Source: CAWVWD01 sp965662365 (GTDB lineage: Bacteria; Bacteroidota; Bacteroidia; Chitinophagales; Saprospiraceae). Taken from it: 64,000 nt of DNA. The notes under the pieces were generated by a model, which saw only the letters and a list, made by a program, of their open reading frames with translations, made no database searches and was not told the origin of the DNA. Positions 45,587 to 54,562 of the stretch are shown piece by piece (the first letter of the stretch is position 1; each line of letters begins with the position of its first letter). Position numbers and translations under genes: made by a program. The DNA is taken from contig CBFIHR010000013.1 of NCBI GenBank assembly GCA_965662365.1, positions 1-64,000 of the forward strand, in the 5' to 3' direction.

Positions 45587-46213
45587 ATGATCGATAAAAT
45601 ACTACAATACGCTGAAAATCATACGACTAAAGAAAGTGAAGTCTTGCGAGAATTACGACGAGAAACGCATCTTACAATGCTACAGCCGCAAATGCTTTCT
45701 GGCCAAATCCAAGGGCAATTATTAGCATTTTTTAGTCAGATGTTATGCCCAAAAGCAATTTTAGAAATTGGTACTTTTACAGGTTATGCAGCGATTTGTT
45801 TGGCACAAGGCTTAGCCAAAAAGGGTATAATGCACACGATTGAAGTAAACGAAGAAAAGGAAACTATCATTCGTAAATATTTGGCGAAAGCCAACTTAGT
45901 GGATAAGGTAAAGCTACACATCGGCGATGCGGAGGTAATTATCCCGACATTGAAAGAAACTTTCGATTTGGTTTTTATTGATGCAGGAAAAAAACAAAAT
46001 GCCCTGTATTATGATATGGTTTTTGATCAAGTTCGTCAAGGCGGATTTATTATTACAGATAATGTGCTTTGGGGCGGAAAAGTCGCTGACAATGCCAGCG
46101 ATAAACGCACTCGATTGATTGATGAATTTAATAAGAAAATGCAGCAAGATGAACGAGTAGATAATTTGCTTTTGCCTATTCGAGATGGCTTGATGATTGT
46201 CCGGAAAAAATAA
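45587..46213 (+). CDS. SAM-dependent O-methyltransferase
   Basis: The 208-residue cytosolic enzyme belongs to the caffeoyl-CoA/catechol O-methyltransferase-like family (Methyltransf_3). SAM-binding motif I is ILEIGTFTGYAAICLA (about 60-75), followed by TIEVNEE, FDLVFIDAGKKQN with the metal-binding Asp, and DNVLWGGKV. The substrate cannot be read from sequence; bacterial members act on catechol-like compounds. It is a single-gene unit ended by the hairpin at 46233-46268. Confidence 0.9.
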   Translation: MIDKILQYAENHTTKESEVLRELRRETHLTMLQPQMLSGQIQGQLLAFFSQMLCPKAILEIGTFTGYAAICLAQGLAKKGIMHTIEVNEEKETIIRKYLAKANLVDKVKLHIGDAEVIIPTLKETFDLVFIDAGKKQNALYYDMVFDQVRQGGFIITDNVLWGGKVADNASDKRTRLIDEFNKKMQQDERVDNLLLPIRDGLMIVRKK

Positions 46214-46232
46214 GTAAAAAGAGAATCATATT

Positions 46233-46268
46233 AATGAGTCGGTCTCAAAATATTGAAACCGACTCATT
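46233..46268. terminator. bidirectional terminator
   Basis: AATGAGTCGGT (46233-46243) pairs perfectly with 46258-46268. It separates the O-methyltransferase from the convergent RNase H gene that ends at 46274. Confidence 0.75.
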
Positions 46269-46273
46269 ATTGT

Positions 46274-46906
46274 TTACTTTCGCCCGAAATCTGCAGGAAT
46301 TTCACCCCATTCTTTCGTTTTCCACTTAATGATTTCTGTGTCATAATCATTGTTTTTTAACCAAACCAACGCCCGATCTACCAGTTCAAAAATCCGTGCA
46401 TTCGCTCGTGTGCGTTTCAGTTTGCTACGAAAAACCTTTTTTTGTACCCAGCTAATTGCGATTTTAGAGTCTGAATAAATTGGCATCGCACTCCCCTTTT
46501 GTTTCAATAAAGCCAAACCATGAACCAAGGCCAAAAACTCACCGACATTATTTGTTCCTTGCGAAAAAGGACCTTGACGAAAAAACTCATACCCTGTTTT
46601 TGTATCTACACCACGATATTCCATCACGCCAGGGTTACCGCTACAAGCAGCATCGACTGCCAAACTTTCCCAAATAATTTCCTTTCGAGAGGTTTCGCTT
46701 AATGCTCGTTGAGTAGGTTTCTTATTTTGACCAATAAAATCTCGACTATCCGCACCAAAAGCTTCTTGAGCTTCCTCTAAAGTCTTGAAAGATTTATATC
46801 TCGCACCACCATAATTCTTGATCATGCGTTGACAATCTGCCCAACTATCAAAGATTCCAGTTTCGTGTCCTTCCCAAACCACGTAATATTTTTTCTTTTT
46901 TGCCAT
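46274..46906 (-). CDS. rnhA: ribonuclease HI with viroplasmin-type hybrid-binding domain
   Basis: RNase HI cleaves the RNA strand of RNA-DNA hybrids. Residues 1-50 form the hybrid-binding (viroplasmin) domain (YYVVWEGHETGIFDSWADC), known from eukaryotic RNase H1 and many Bacteroidota. The catalytic domain keeps the four acidic residues: Asp85 in VDAACSGNPG, Glu123 in NNVGEFLAL, Asp146 in YSDSKIA and Asp206 near the C-terminus. It lies two bases after the stop of the upstream paralog gene (46909) on the same strand and is probably co-transcribed with it. Confidence 0.95.
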   Translation of the reverse strand: MAKKKKYYVVWEGHETGIFDSWADCQRMIKNYGGARYKSFKTLEEAQEAFGADSRDFIGQNKKPTQRALSETSRKEIIWESLAVDAACSGNPGVMEYRGVDTKTGYEFFRQGPFSQGTNNVGEFLALVHGLALLKQKGSAMPIYSDSKIAISWVQKKVFRSKLKRTRANARIFELVDRALVWLKNNDYDTEIIKWKTKEWGEIPADFGRK

Positions 46907-46908
46907 AT

Positions 46909-47997
46909 TTAAATCTGATGTAAAGTTCCATTTTTATCTAAACTCGTGTAAAGGTACGTTTGTCCCCTCCAAAGTACAAGTGCAAGATTATTATTCGATA
47001 ATCGCATGGATTTTATCTGTTTGCCTGCTGCTGCAATCCCAAAATCTTCAATTAAAATCACTGGTCTTGACCATTCGTCATGGTTCAATCGATACGTAAT
47101 CATAATATCGCCTTTTGTGATATGACCATAGTCATCACGAGTATATTTTAGCCAAGCGATTTTTGTCCCATCAGGTGAGATACAAGCAAACCAAGGTCCT
47201 TGACAATCTTTATCACGAGGTAAAATATTCGAGCTTTTGCCCCAATAACCGTTCGTATTTTTTTCTGTCAAATACAAACCGCAGTAACCATTATCTGCTT
47301 CCATCGAATAAGTGAGAAAATCACCATCTGTAGTCATTGACTGATGCGCCAGTCTATCTCCTTGATTATACAAATCGACATAGCCCCAATCTCGTTTACC
47401 ATCAGGAATTGCTTCAAAAATCGTTGGGTGCGGATACTCCGTATTGCCATCATTCAACTCGTAAATAATTCCCCCGTTTGGTAACAATTCGCTATACGTT
47501 GCAAAATAACAATCTTCCATATTCGGCAACAAAGTATCCCATTCAAAAACAGTTTCATTCCGCCAAAATTTTACAACTTGTCGCTTTCCAGGAGAGCATC
47601 TTCTTAGAGAAGTTCGTCGGTCAAGTGCAGCGATAAATTCCGTTCCGTCATAATTGATCTCCATATCTACCCAAACTTTATCAATCAATTTGATTGGAGT
47701 AGTAATTTTATTTTCATGAATGGTAGCATAAAAAAATATATGACCTACCGCATATATTATATGTTTACCATTTCCGCTAATTCTGATATTAGGATTCCAC
47801 TGACGATAAGTTGCAAAGTCATATTTATCCAGTACTTTCAGTCGCTTCGTATCAATTAGATAAATCGCCTCTTCATTGATTCCGACCATCAATTTTCCAT
47901 CATCAGAAAAATCAACTTGAGTCAAATTTTGAACGTTCTTGCCTCCTGTTTGCAATAGCACTAAGGAGATCATTAATAATAAAAATATTTTCATCAT
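46909..47997 (-). CDS. secreted beta-propeller-like hypothetical protein (paralog B)
   Basis: The 362-residue protein has an N-terminal signal peptide (MMKIFLLLMISLVLLQTGG). The rest shows repeated propeller-like blades (FSDDGKLMVGINEEAIYLID, ISGNGKHIIYAVG, ISPDGTKIAWLKY) like TolB/WD40-type domains. It shares motifs and order with the upstream gene product (48049-49122): ISGNGK/R, INYDG, RCSP and the C-terminal ISPNGQ/ISPDGT blade. I cannot assign a function; family-like proteins are often surface or periplasmic. RNase H follows after two bases. Confidence 0.7.
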   Translation of the reverse strand: MMKIFLLLMISLVLLQTGGKNVQNLTQVDFSDDGKLMVGINEEAIYLIDTKRLKVLDKYDFATYRQWNPNIRISGNGKHIIYAVGHIFFYATIHENKITTPIKLIDKVWVDMEINYDGTEFIAALDRRTSLRRCSPGKRQVVKFWRNETVFEWDTLLPNMEDCYFATYSELLPNGGIIYELNDGNTEYPHPTIFEAIPDGKRDWGYVDLYNQGDRLAHQSMTTDGDFLTYSMEADNGYCGLYLTEKNTNGYWGKSSNILPRDKDCQGPWFACISPDGTKIAWLKYTRDDYGHITKGDIMITYRLNHDEWSRPVILIEDFGIAAAGKQIKSMRLSNNNLALVLWRGQTYLYTSLDKNGTLHQI

Positions 47998-48048
47998 AAT
48001 ACCTTTTGTAGGACAAACGGCAATGCCTTTACCAAAACGATAAGATAA

Positions 48049-49122
48049 TTAATCCCGCCTAATTTTCAGCCAATCACTTTCCAAATCCTCTTCCAAAGTC
48101 GATTTTAAATAAACATAACCATCACGATTTGCAATTATAAAATTAGAATTGGACAACCGAAAATCAGCAATATTGTAAATAAAACGTGGTGTATCAGGAG
48201 CAATAAATAACTGTGGCGTCGTCCATTGGTTTTTCACTTTTTTGGTAATCCAAAATTCAGAATATTGGACATAATTATCCTTTCTGTAATCTCGAAGATA
48301 AACAATCGTTTGACCGTTAGGAGAAATAGCACTATTCCAATTGCCAAGACAAATACCGTTGTCACTTGGCAATGAAATAGTTTCTTTTTGCCAATTTCCA
48401 CTGTTGTCTTTCGACAAAATATAGAATCCGCAATCATACATTAGTAACTCGCCATTTGTGGAAACAGGTTGACGAACAAGATAATTTACACTATCTTTTA
48501 TAATCTGATAATTCCAATTTTCATCCTTAAAAGTTGCTTCGACCAGATCATGCTCATAAGGAGCAGTTTTCGCATCATTCCGAATATACAACAAACTACT
48601 ATCGGGCAATAATTCACAATTAGATAATAAATAACACGGTTTAACTGTACGCTCCACTATCTGATGAGCAAACGGATATACATCACAACGCATCTCTAAA
48701 ATTAACCGCTGAGTCGGAGAGCAACGATTTTCATCCTGTTCAATTTGATAATCTTGTGTCGCAATAATCCGAGAACCATCATAGTTAATATCTAAATCCA
48801 GCCACGATTTTCCGACATTCAACTTGCCCACATTCCGAATTTCATCGTTCGTAAATTCCGCATGATACATTTCCCAATTATGCGTCCACACCAAGTATCG
48901 ACCATTTCCACTGATTTTTATATTCAATAATCGACACCGATCCTTAAACTCATGTTTCGCTATAATTTTTTGATTCATTGCATCAATAACAACAACCTCT
49001 GTTGGACTAATGCCAGCAATATATCGCCCATCGTCCGTCACATCTATTATATCACAATAAAAACGGTCGTGAAAACTTCCCTGAAAAGTCAGCAAACCAA
49101 AAAGTAAAATGATAATTCGCAT
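48049..49122 (-). CDS. secreted beta-propeller-like hypothetical protein (paralog A)
   Basis: The 357-residue protein has a signal peptide (MRIIILLFGLLTFQGSF) and the same propeller-like organisation as the next gene: VTDDGRYIAGISPTEVVVID, ISGNGRYLVWTHN, INYDGSRIIATQD, RCSPTQRL and ISPNGQTIVYLRD. The two arose by tandem duplication and are diverged. It is the first gene of a unit with its paralog 51 bp downstream and RNase H last. No catalytic motif is visible and the role is unknown. Confidence 0.7.
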   Translation of the reverse strand: MRIIILLFGLLTFQGSFHDRFYCDIIDVTDDGRYIAGISPTEVVVIDAMNQKIIAKHEFKDRCRLLNIKISGNGRYLVWTHNWEMYHAEFTNDEIRNVGKLNVGKSWLDLDINYDGSRIIATQDYQIEQDENRCSPTQRLILEMRCDVYPFAHQIVERTVKPCYLLSNCELLPDSSLLYIRNDAKTAPYEHDLVEATFKDENWNYQIIKDSVNYLVRQPVSTNGELLMYDCGFYILSKDNSGNWQKETISLPSDNGICLGNWNSAISPNGQTIVYLRDYRKDNYVQYSEFWITKKVKNQWTTPQLFIAPDTPRFIYNIADFRLSNSNFIIANRDGYVYLKSTLEEDLESDWLKIRRD

Positions 49123-49239
49123 ATTTTTTATTTCTTAGAAAACGCTTAAAAGTTCCTAAAACGTTGGGAATGAAGGAAAGTAAAATGGTCAACCGTCCAG
49201 AAACATCGGACTAGCGACCGACCTCAATTTTTACAAAAA

Positions 49240-49276
49240 AAAACGCCAAAACGAAGAGAAACTCCATTTTGACGTT
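49240..49276 (-). terminator. terminator of recA
   Basis: On the minus strand the arms AACGTCAAAA (49267-49276) and TTTTGGCGTT (49242-49251) pair with one G-T and are followed by a T tract. It lies 25 bp after the recA stop. Confidence 0.8.
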
Positions 49277-49299
49277 AAAATATGTATATTTTTTTAATA

Positions 49300-50355
49300 T
49301 TAATCTTCCTTTTTCTTTGATTTTTTATCCTCTTCAGGCTGCTTTACCGCATCAGGACCCAAAATCTCTGCTTTAATTTTTTGTTCGATTTCAAAAGCGA
49401 CTTCAGGATTATCCGCTAAAAACTGCTTCGCAGACTCCCGACCTTGTGCAATTTTCGCATTATCATAACTGTACCAAGAGCCACTTTTTCCGATGATATC
49501 ATATTCGACACCCAAATCAACGATTTCACCAGTTTTAGAAACACCAGTTCCATACACAATATCAAACAATGCGATACGGAAAGGCGGTGCTAATTTATTT
49601 TTCGCTACTTTAACTTTAACGTGATTACCGACAACATTCCCTTGCTTATCCTTGATCGCAGAACCAGTTTTACGAATATCCAAACGCATAGAAGCGTAGA
49701 ATTTCAAAGCATTACCACCAGTTGTTGTTTCAGGATTACCGAACATCACACCGATTTTCTCACGCAACTGATTGATAAAAATACAACAGCAATTCGTACG
49801 GCCGATCGCAGAAGTCAATTTACGCATTGCCTGAGACATCAAACGAGCTTGTAAACCCATTTTAGAATCACCCATTTCGCCCTCAATCTCACTACGAGGC
49901 ACCAAAGCCGCCACAGAATCGACTACAATAATATCAATCGCACCAGAACGAATCAAGTTTTCTGCAATCTCTAATGCTTGCTCTCCATAATCCGGTTGAG
50001 CAATCAAAAGATTATCAACATCAACGCCCAAATTTTGAGCATAAAAACGGTCAAAAGCGTGTTCTGCATCAATGAAAGCCGCAATCCCGCCTTGCTTCTG
50101 ACATTCCGCAATAGCATGAATTGCAATCGTCGTTTTACCCGAAGATTCAGGGCCATAAATCTCAACAATCCTTCCCTTCGGAAGCCCATTGATTCCTAAA
50201 GCAATATCTAAACCTAAAGACCCCGTCGGAATAGTATCAATTTCCACCGTTTGCTTATCACCCAGTTTCATTACCGTTCCCTTGCCATAAGTTTTATCCA
50301 ATCGGTCAAGAGTTGACTGTAAAGCCTTCAATTTTGCATCACGTTCGTTTGCCAT
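49300..50355 (-). CDS. recA: recombinase RecA
   Basis: RecA forms filaments on single-stranded DNA for homologous recombination and repair. The 351-residue protein has Walker A GPESSGKTT (68-76), the hydrolytic Glu in AFIDAEHAFD, Walker B IIVVDSVAALVP, and loop regions with MSQAMRKLTSAIGRTNC and FINQLREKIGVMFGNPETTTGG. The C-terminal tail is Lys/Glu-rich. The promoter (50411-50441) includes a palindrome at the -7 box, which could be a damage-response operator. No lexA, recX or other SOS gene is in the window. Confidence 0.98.
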   Translation of the reverse strand: MANERDAKLKALQSTLDRLDKTYGKGTVMKLGDKQTVEIDTIPTGSLGLDIALGINGLPKGRIVEIYGPESSGKTTIAIHAIAECQKQGGIAAFIDAEHAFDRFYAQNLGVDVDNLLIAQPDYGEQALEIAENLIRSGAIDIIVVDSVAALVPRSEIEGEMGDSKMGLQARLMSQAMRKLTSAIGRTNCCCIFINQLREKIGVMFGNPETTTGGNALKFYASMRLDIRKTGSAIKDKQGNVVGNHVKVKVAKNKLAPPFRIALFDIVYGTGVSKTGEIVDLGVEYDIIGKSGSWYSYDNAKIAQGRESAKQFLADNPEVAFEIEQKIKAEILGPDAVKQPEEDKKSKKKED

Positions 50356-50768
50356 AACTTTATTTTTTATCTAAATATTAGCGTTTTTAAACAATTTGTT
50401 TATCACATTACAAATGTAATTATTTTGAGTAGAAAAATCAAGTTTGTCACTAAAAAAATTACAAAAATGTTTTGAATCTCGTTTTGAATTATTGAGGCTA
50501 TCTTAACAATCTTATGTAAGACACGACAAATATAAAACAAAAAGTTTAAAATCTAAATCATTTTGGTTGATTAATAAAAACTTATTCCCCCATTTTGAAT
50601 ACACTTGATTTAACAATAATTAACGTCTCTTTTTTAGAAAAAAAATGACTAAAACAATATTTAAAATTATAATGCGTTTTTTTTATGAATTTTATAAGGT
50701 AAGACAACGGTTTGACAAAAAAAACGTTTTATTACTATTGCATTACCTCACCATTAATTATTATAAAA
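50356..50768. other. divergent spacer between recA and a small gene
   Basis: Besides the recA promoter the 413-bp spacer is AT-rich and shows no ORF or RNA gene. The next ORF can be read from a TTG at 50712, but the ATG at 50769 fits better. Confidence 0.4.
50411..50441 (-). promoter_or_regulatory. recA promoter with palindromic -7 region
   Basis: On the minus strand TTG (50439-50441), 20 bp and TACATTTG (50411-50418) match the Bacteroidota consensus. The -7 box lies inside the near-perfect palindrome ATTACAAATGTAAT (50407-50420), a possible repressor site. Confidence 0.6.
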
Positions 50769-51008
50769 ATGAATATTAACTTTACTGAAGACTTGCTTGT
50801 AAAGTACATCTATGGCGAAGTTTCTATTGCGGAAAAACACCTGATCGAGGAAAGTTTGGACAACAATTGGGAGCTTCACGAACTTTACGAGGCGATGACA
50901 AAGAGTCGTCAAGAATTACCTAGAGTTCAGTTTTCGCCAAAGAAAAGTGTTATCGAAAACATTTTGAAATACAGTAGCGAACAAACTGCTTTAGAGCCAC
51001 ATTTTTAA
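50769..51008 (+). CDS. small protein with anti-sigma-factor-like N-terminus
   Basis: The 79-residue protein begins MNINFTEDLLVKYIYGEVSIAE, which resembles the N-terminal segment of Bacteroidota anti-sigma factors and related small proteins (pattern D-L-L-x-x-Y-I-Y-G-E-x-S). It lacks a membrane helix and any zinc-binding His-Cys set, so it is not a standard membrane anti-sigma factor. The remainder is helical and charged. No sigma gene is near. I chose the ATG at 50769, which follows an A-rich leader, over an upstream TTG. Confidence 0.6.
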   Translation: MNINFTEDLLVKYIYGEVSIAEKHLIEESLDNNWELHELYEAMTKSRQELPRVQFSPKKSVIENILKYSSEQTALEPHF

Positions 51009-51121
51009 TTTTAGCGTTTAAACCTATCGTAATATTGTTCAAAGCAAAGTTCACGAAAAGTTTAAAAAAGTTTGAAAAAATTAACGTATTACTTAGTACG
51101 ATTCAAAAATTGCAAATGATT

Positions 51122-51160
51122 AAAACGCCTTGAAACCTCACACTTCAGGGCGTTTTTCGT
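51122..51160. terminator. bidirectional terminator
   Basis: AAAACGCCTTGAA (51122-51134) pairs with 51144-51156 over 13 bp with one mismatch, followed by T on the plus strand and with an A-rich start for the other direction. It separates convergent genes. Confidence 0.75.
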
Positions 51161-52239
51161 TACATCTCCAAAATTCCACCCTCCAAACTCCACAAATTCT
51201 CGAACCCAACCGCCTGCAATAACTCAATCGCCTTCCGGCTACGCTTCCCCGACTGACAAAAAATTACCACTTGTTTATCCTTCGCAATCTTATTTTGCTC
51301 CTCCAAGATACGTCCCAACGGAATCAACTCGCCACCAATATTTTTCACTTCATATTCACTTCGTTCTCGCACATCAATCAACTGAAAATCGACATTTTCC
51401 GCTATCATTTTTTTAACGGCTTTCGCCGAAATAGTAGCAACAGGCATTGCACAACTCCGCTCCAAAGATTCAGGCAATCGTCTAATCTTCACTTTTGGGT
51501 TTTTCTTAATCTTCAAAGTTTGTGCAAATAAGTCCGAGGCATCAAAAGTATAAAAACAATTCACCAACGGTTCACCGACTCCCGTAATCACCTTAATCAC
51601 CTCATTCGCCTGCATCGCCCCAATAATTCCAGGCAAAACACCCAAAACGCCCCCTTCCGCACAGTTCGGAATCAAACCAGCTTCAGGCGGTTCAGGAAAT
51701 AAATCTCGATAATTCGTACTTCGAGAACCATCTTTTAGCAAATAATTAAAAACAGCAACTTGCCCTTCAAACCGAAAAATAGAACCAAAAACATTAATTT
51801 TATCAAACAAAACACAAGCGTCATTAATCAAGTATCGAGTATCAAAATTATCCGTACCGTCAGCTACAATATCGAAATTTTCAAAAATCCGTTCAATGTT
51901 CTCGCTCGTCAATTTTTCTTGAAAAGTCGTCACTGAAATATGCGGATTCAAGGCTAATAACTTCCGCTTTGCCACTTCTACTTTTGGCAAACCAACATCA
52001 GCTACCGAATACAAAATCTGTCGCTGTAAATTACTTTCCTCTACCACATCAAAATCTACAATCCCAATATTTCCGACACCAGCCGCCGCCAAATACTGCA
52101 ACACAGGACAACCCAAACCGCCCGCACCGACTACTAAAACCCGTGCAGATTTCAACTTCAATTGACCTTTCATTCCGAAATTCGGCAAAATTAAATGCCG
52201 ATGATACCGACTTTTTTCAGCTGCATTTAATTGTTTCAT
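51160..52239 (-). CDS. ThiF/MoeB-family adenylyltransferase with C-terminal rhodanese domain
   Basis: The 359-residue protein adenylates the C-terminus of a small sulfur carrier (ThiS, MoaD or similar) and can transfer sulfur. The Rossmann domain has VVGAGGLGCPVLQYLAAAG (37-55), VDFDVVEESNLQRQ, and DGTDNFDTRYLIND. The rhodanese domain (about 268-359) has active-site CQSGKRS (Cys328). The two CxxC zinc pairs of E. coli MoeB are missing: NYRDLFPEPPEAGLIPNCAE has a single Cys193, and the later pair is lost. The partner and pathway (molybdopterin, thiamine or tRNA thiolation) cannot be decided; no neighbour gives a hint. Confidence 0.9.
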   Translation of the reverse strand: MKQLNAAEKSRYHRHLILPNFGMKGQLKLKSARVLVVGAGGLGCPVLQYLAAAGVGNIGIVDFDVVEESNLQRQILYSVADVGLPKVEVAKRKLLALNPHISVTTFQEKLTSENIERIFENFDIVADGTDNFDTRYLINDACVLFDKINVFGSIFRFEGQVAVFNYLLKDGSRSTNYRDLFPEPPEAGLIPNCAEGGVLGVLPGIIGAMQANEVIKVITGVGEPLVNCFYTFDASDLFAQTLKIKKNPKVKIRRLPESLERSCAMPVATISAKAVKKMIAENVDFQLIDVRERSEYEVKNIGGELIPLGRILEEQNKIAKDKQVVIFCQSGKRSRKAIELLQAVGFENLWSLEGGILEM

Positions 52240-52350
52240 AATCTCCTCCCGGTTTTATAGATTGATACAAATTTTAAGTACTTTCAAATAAAAATTACGT
52301 TACCAAAACTAAAAATAATCAGCATCAATCAGCTAAATCTTCGAGAAAAA

Positions 52351-52386
52351 ACAAAAAATCCCTTCACGAATAAGTTCGCAAAGGGA
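52351..52386 (-). terminator. terminator of the GCS2-CBS gene
   Basis: On the minus strand a TCCCTT-x2-CGAA stem (52375-52386 with 52359-52370, two internal mismatches) is followed by TTTTTTG. It lies 140 bp after the stop of the gene ending at 52526. Confidence 0.6.
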
Positions 52387-52525
52387 CATTGAATCCTTAA
52401 TTATCCTTAATTTGACATCACTCGCACTTTAAAATACATAAAGTAAGCACTTGACGATCATTATTTTTCATAGAAAAAATGAAATGCATCGGATAAATCT
52501 GTTAAATGTGTATTTCAACCAAAAA

Positions 52526-54421
52526 CTATCGTTGAGTTGCTCGTACTTTCATATCAACAGGTAACTTATCCAAATCTCGTCTGGTCAAAATACCGACTAA
52601 TTTCTCTTTATACACTACAGGTAAACCACTCAAATGATGTAAATTCATCAAACTGATTGCTTTTTCAATACTTTCTTTAACGTTAATAGTTATGAAGTCA
52701 GTCATCATCGCATCTCCTGCATAACTACATAATTCAGGAAATTCCCTGTCTAACCTTTCGATTAATCCATCGGTAATTAAACCAACCAAATTTCCATCAT
52801 AATCCTCGACAGGCAAATGATGAATATTGTACCAGTTCAAAATATTTCTCACCAAATCAAGGCTATCTGCTTCATTAGTAGTTAAAATATCCGTCGTCAT
52901 AAATTGCTCTACTTGCAGCACATCGTTCAAGATCAAAGAGGCCTCAAGGTTAACATTTTCCCACTCGTGAACAGGAATATTTTTATCTTGATTTTTAATC
53001 ATATTACGAACTAATTCCTTTTGAGCAATACTCTGACCGTATTTATCGGCTAATATTCGGAAGTTGTCAACTTGCCAACTGGCACCAGTTACTTCTGCTT
53101 TGACACGATTTTCTATTACTCCTAAATACTTATCAATATCTTTTTTTGAAATATTTCTTTTTACTAATCCAGTTTTCGCTAACGGCAGTAATTCATTCAA
53201 AATCAATTCTTTAGCAGAAATATTTTTACCGAACCAATCAAAAACCGTATTCAAGCCATACCTCGCACTTTTAATAAAATTATTCTTTACCGTTTTAAAA
53301 TCAATATTTTTCCAAAATTCTATTCCTTTTGGCGGTTCAGCGTTCATTAAACCTATCCAAAAAGCAAAGTTTGCGATTTCATCAATCGGTGTTGGCCCTG
53401 AGGGCAAATAGCGACATTCAATCCGTAAATGTGGCTGTTCCTCGGAGAATCCATAACACATTCGATTCCAGGTGTAAGTCGTCCCATTGTGCAGACGAAT
53501 ACCTCGAAGGTTTGGGATTCCACCATTTTTATACACTAACTCCGCATCTTCAAAATCATCAGAAGTGACTAATAAAGGAAAACGTGTAATGTCATTTTTC
53601 CATAAATCCGCAGGGGAATTACGTAGCCAATCTTTACCAAAATAAACTCTCGGTAACTTTTTACGATATAATTTATTGGCACTTCGAGTATCTAAACTTT
53701 GTTTGAATAAAGCGATACGAGTTTCTGCCCAAAGTTCATTTCCGAATAACATCGGCGAATTAACGCAAGCTGAAAGTACAGGTCCAGCAATCATTTGAGA
53801 CCAATTGTGTTGATTCACAAAATCTTTTGGAGCAATTTGTAAATGTAATTGAAAACTGGTGTTACAAGCCTCAAACAAGACCGATCCCAACGACATAATC
53901 ACCTCATCAACACCTTGCACGTAAATATCAAAATCCTTTCCTCGCAGTTCGGCAAGTCTATCGCTAATGGTCTTGTAACGATGCTCCGGAGTCATATAAT
54001 CAAACTGTAAATGATGGTATTTTAAAGTTGGTAAAATGCCAGTTAACAATAAATCATCTTTGTAATATCGAGCAATTTCAGTGCCTTGCGACAGCAAGCA
54101 TAAAAGTTCGCCTTCCATTTCGCTAAAACAATTATCTTTAAGCGGAAGCGGCTCAAGATTGATTTCTAAATTAAATAAGGCTAACTCATTGGTATAATGT
54201 TCGTCATCAATAACGTCTAAAAGTTTGAGTGCATTCTGAGAAGGTTCAAGCTCTTTATTAACGATGCAAATCTCTTGCTCTGCACCTATTTTGGGATCGC
54301 CATTGTCAAAAATATCATCTTGAAGCATTTGTTCAAATACTGCAATATCTTGTAATGCTTGTTGATACATTTTATTACTATCCTTCGCATTCTTTATCTT
54401 TCTTACTTTAAAATCACCCAT
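52526..54421 (-). CDS. glutamate-cysteine ligase (GCS2)-like domain fused to two CBS domains
   Basis: The 631-residue protein has a carboxylate-amine ligase core (about 30-430) with IGAEQEICIVN and NLEINLEPLPL near the N-terminus, FEACNTSFQLHLQIAP, GIRLHNGTTYTWNRMCYGF and LRIECRYLPSGPTPID, matching the GCS2 family. Residues about 500-625 form two CBS motifs (MTTDILTTNEADSLDLVRNI and MTDFITINVKESIEKAISL, LVGILTRRDL). CBS pairs often bind adenine nucleotides, so ligase activity may be regulated by energy state. The product (glutathione precursor or another gamma-glutamyl amide) is unknown. It is a monocistron and lies divergent to the TPR gene. Confidence 0.85.
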   Translation of the reverse strand: MGDFKVRKIKNAKDSNKMYQQALQDIAVFEQMLQDDIFDNGDPKIGAEQEICIVNKELEPSQNALKLLDVIDDEHYTNELALFNLEINLEPLPLKDNCFSEMEGELLCLLSQGTEIARYYKDDLLLTGILPTLKYHHLQFDYMTPEHRYKTISDRLAELRGKDFDIYVQGVDEVIMSLGSVLFEACNTSFQLHLQIAPKDFVNQHNWSQMIAGPVLSACVNSPMLFGNELWAETRIALFKQSLDTRSANKLYRKKLPRVYFGKDWLRNSPADLWKNDITRFPLLVTSDDFEDAELVYKNGGIPNLRGIRLHNGTTYTWNRMCYGFSEEQPHLRIECRYLPSGPTPIDEIANFAFWIGLMNAEPPKGIEFWKNIDFKTVKNNFIKSARYGLNTVFDWFGKNISAKELILNELLPLAKTGLVKRNISKKDIDKYLGVIENRVKAEVTGASWQVDNFRILADKYGQSIAQKELVRNMIKNQDKNIPVHEWENVNLEASLILNDVLQVEQFMTTDILTTNEADSLDLVRNILNWYNIHHLPVEDYDGNLVGLITDGLIERLDREFPELCSYAGDAMMTDFITINVKESIEKAISLMNLHHLSGLPVVYKEKLVGILTRRDLDKLPVDMKVRATQR

Positions 54422-54562
54422 AATTTTTTTCCGTTTACCTGATTTCGTAATTTGTATTTTTTTCCAATTTCTATATAATTTGAGGAGTTATAAGTGGCTT
54501 TATTCATTTTTACAAATGATAATCATCATGTTTTGTAACTTCGCAACTCAAAACGTATAACT

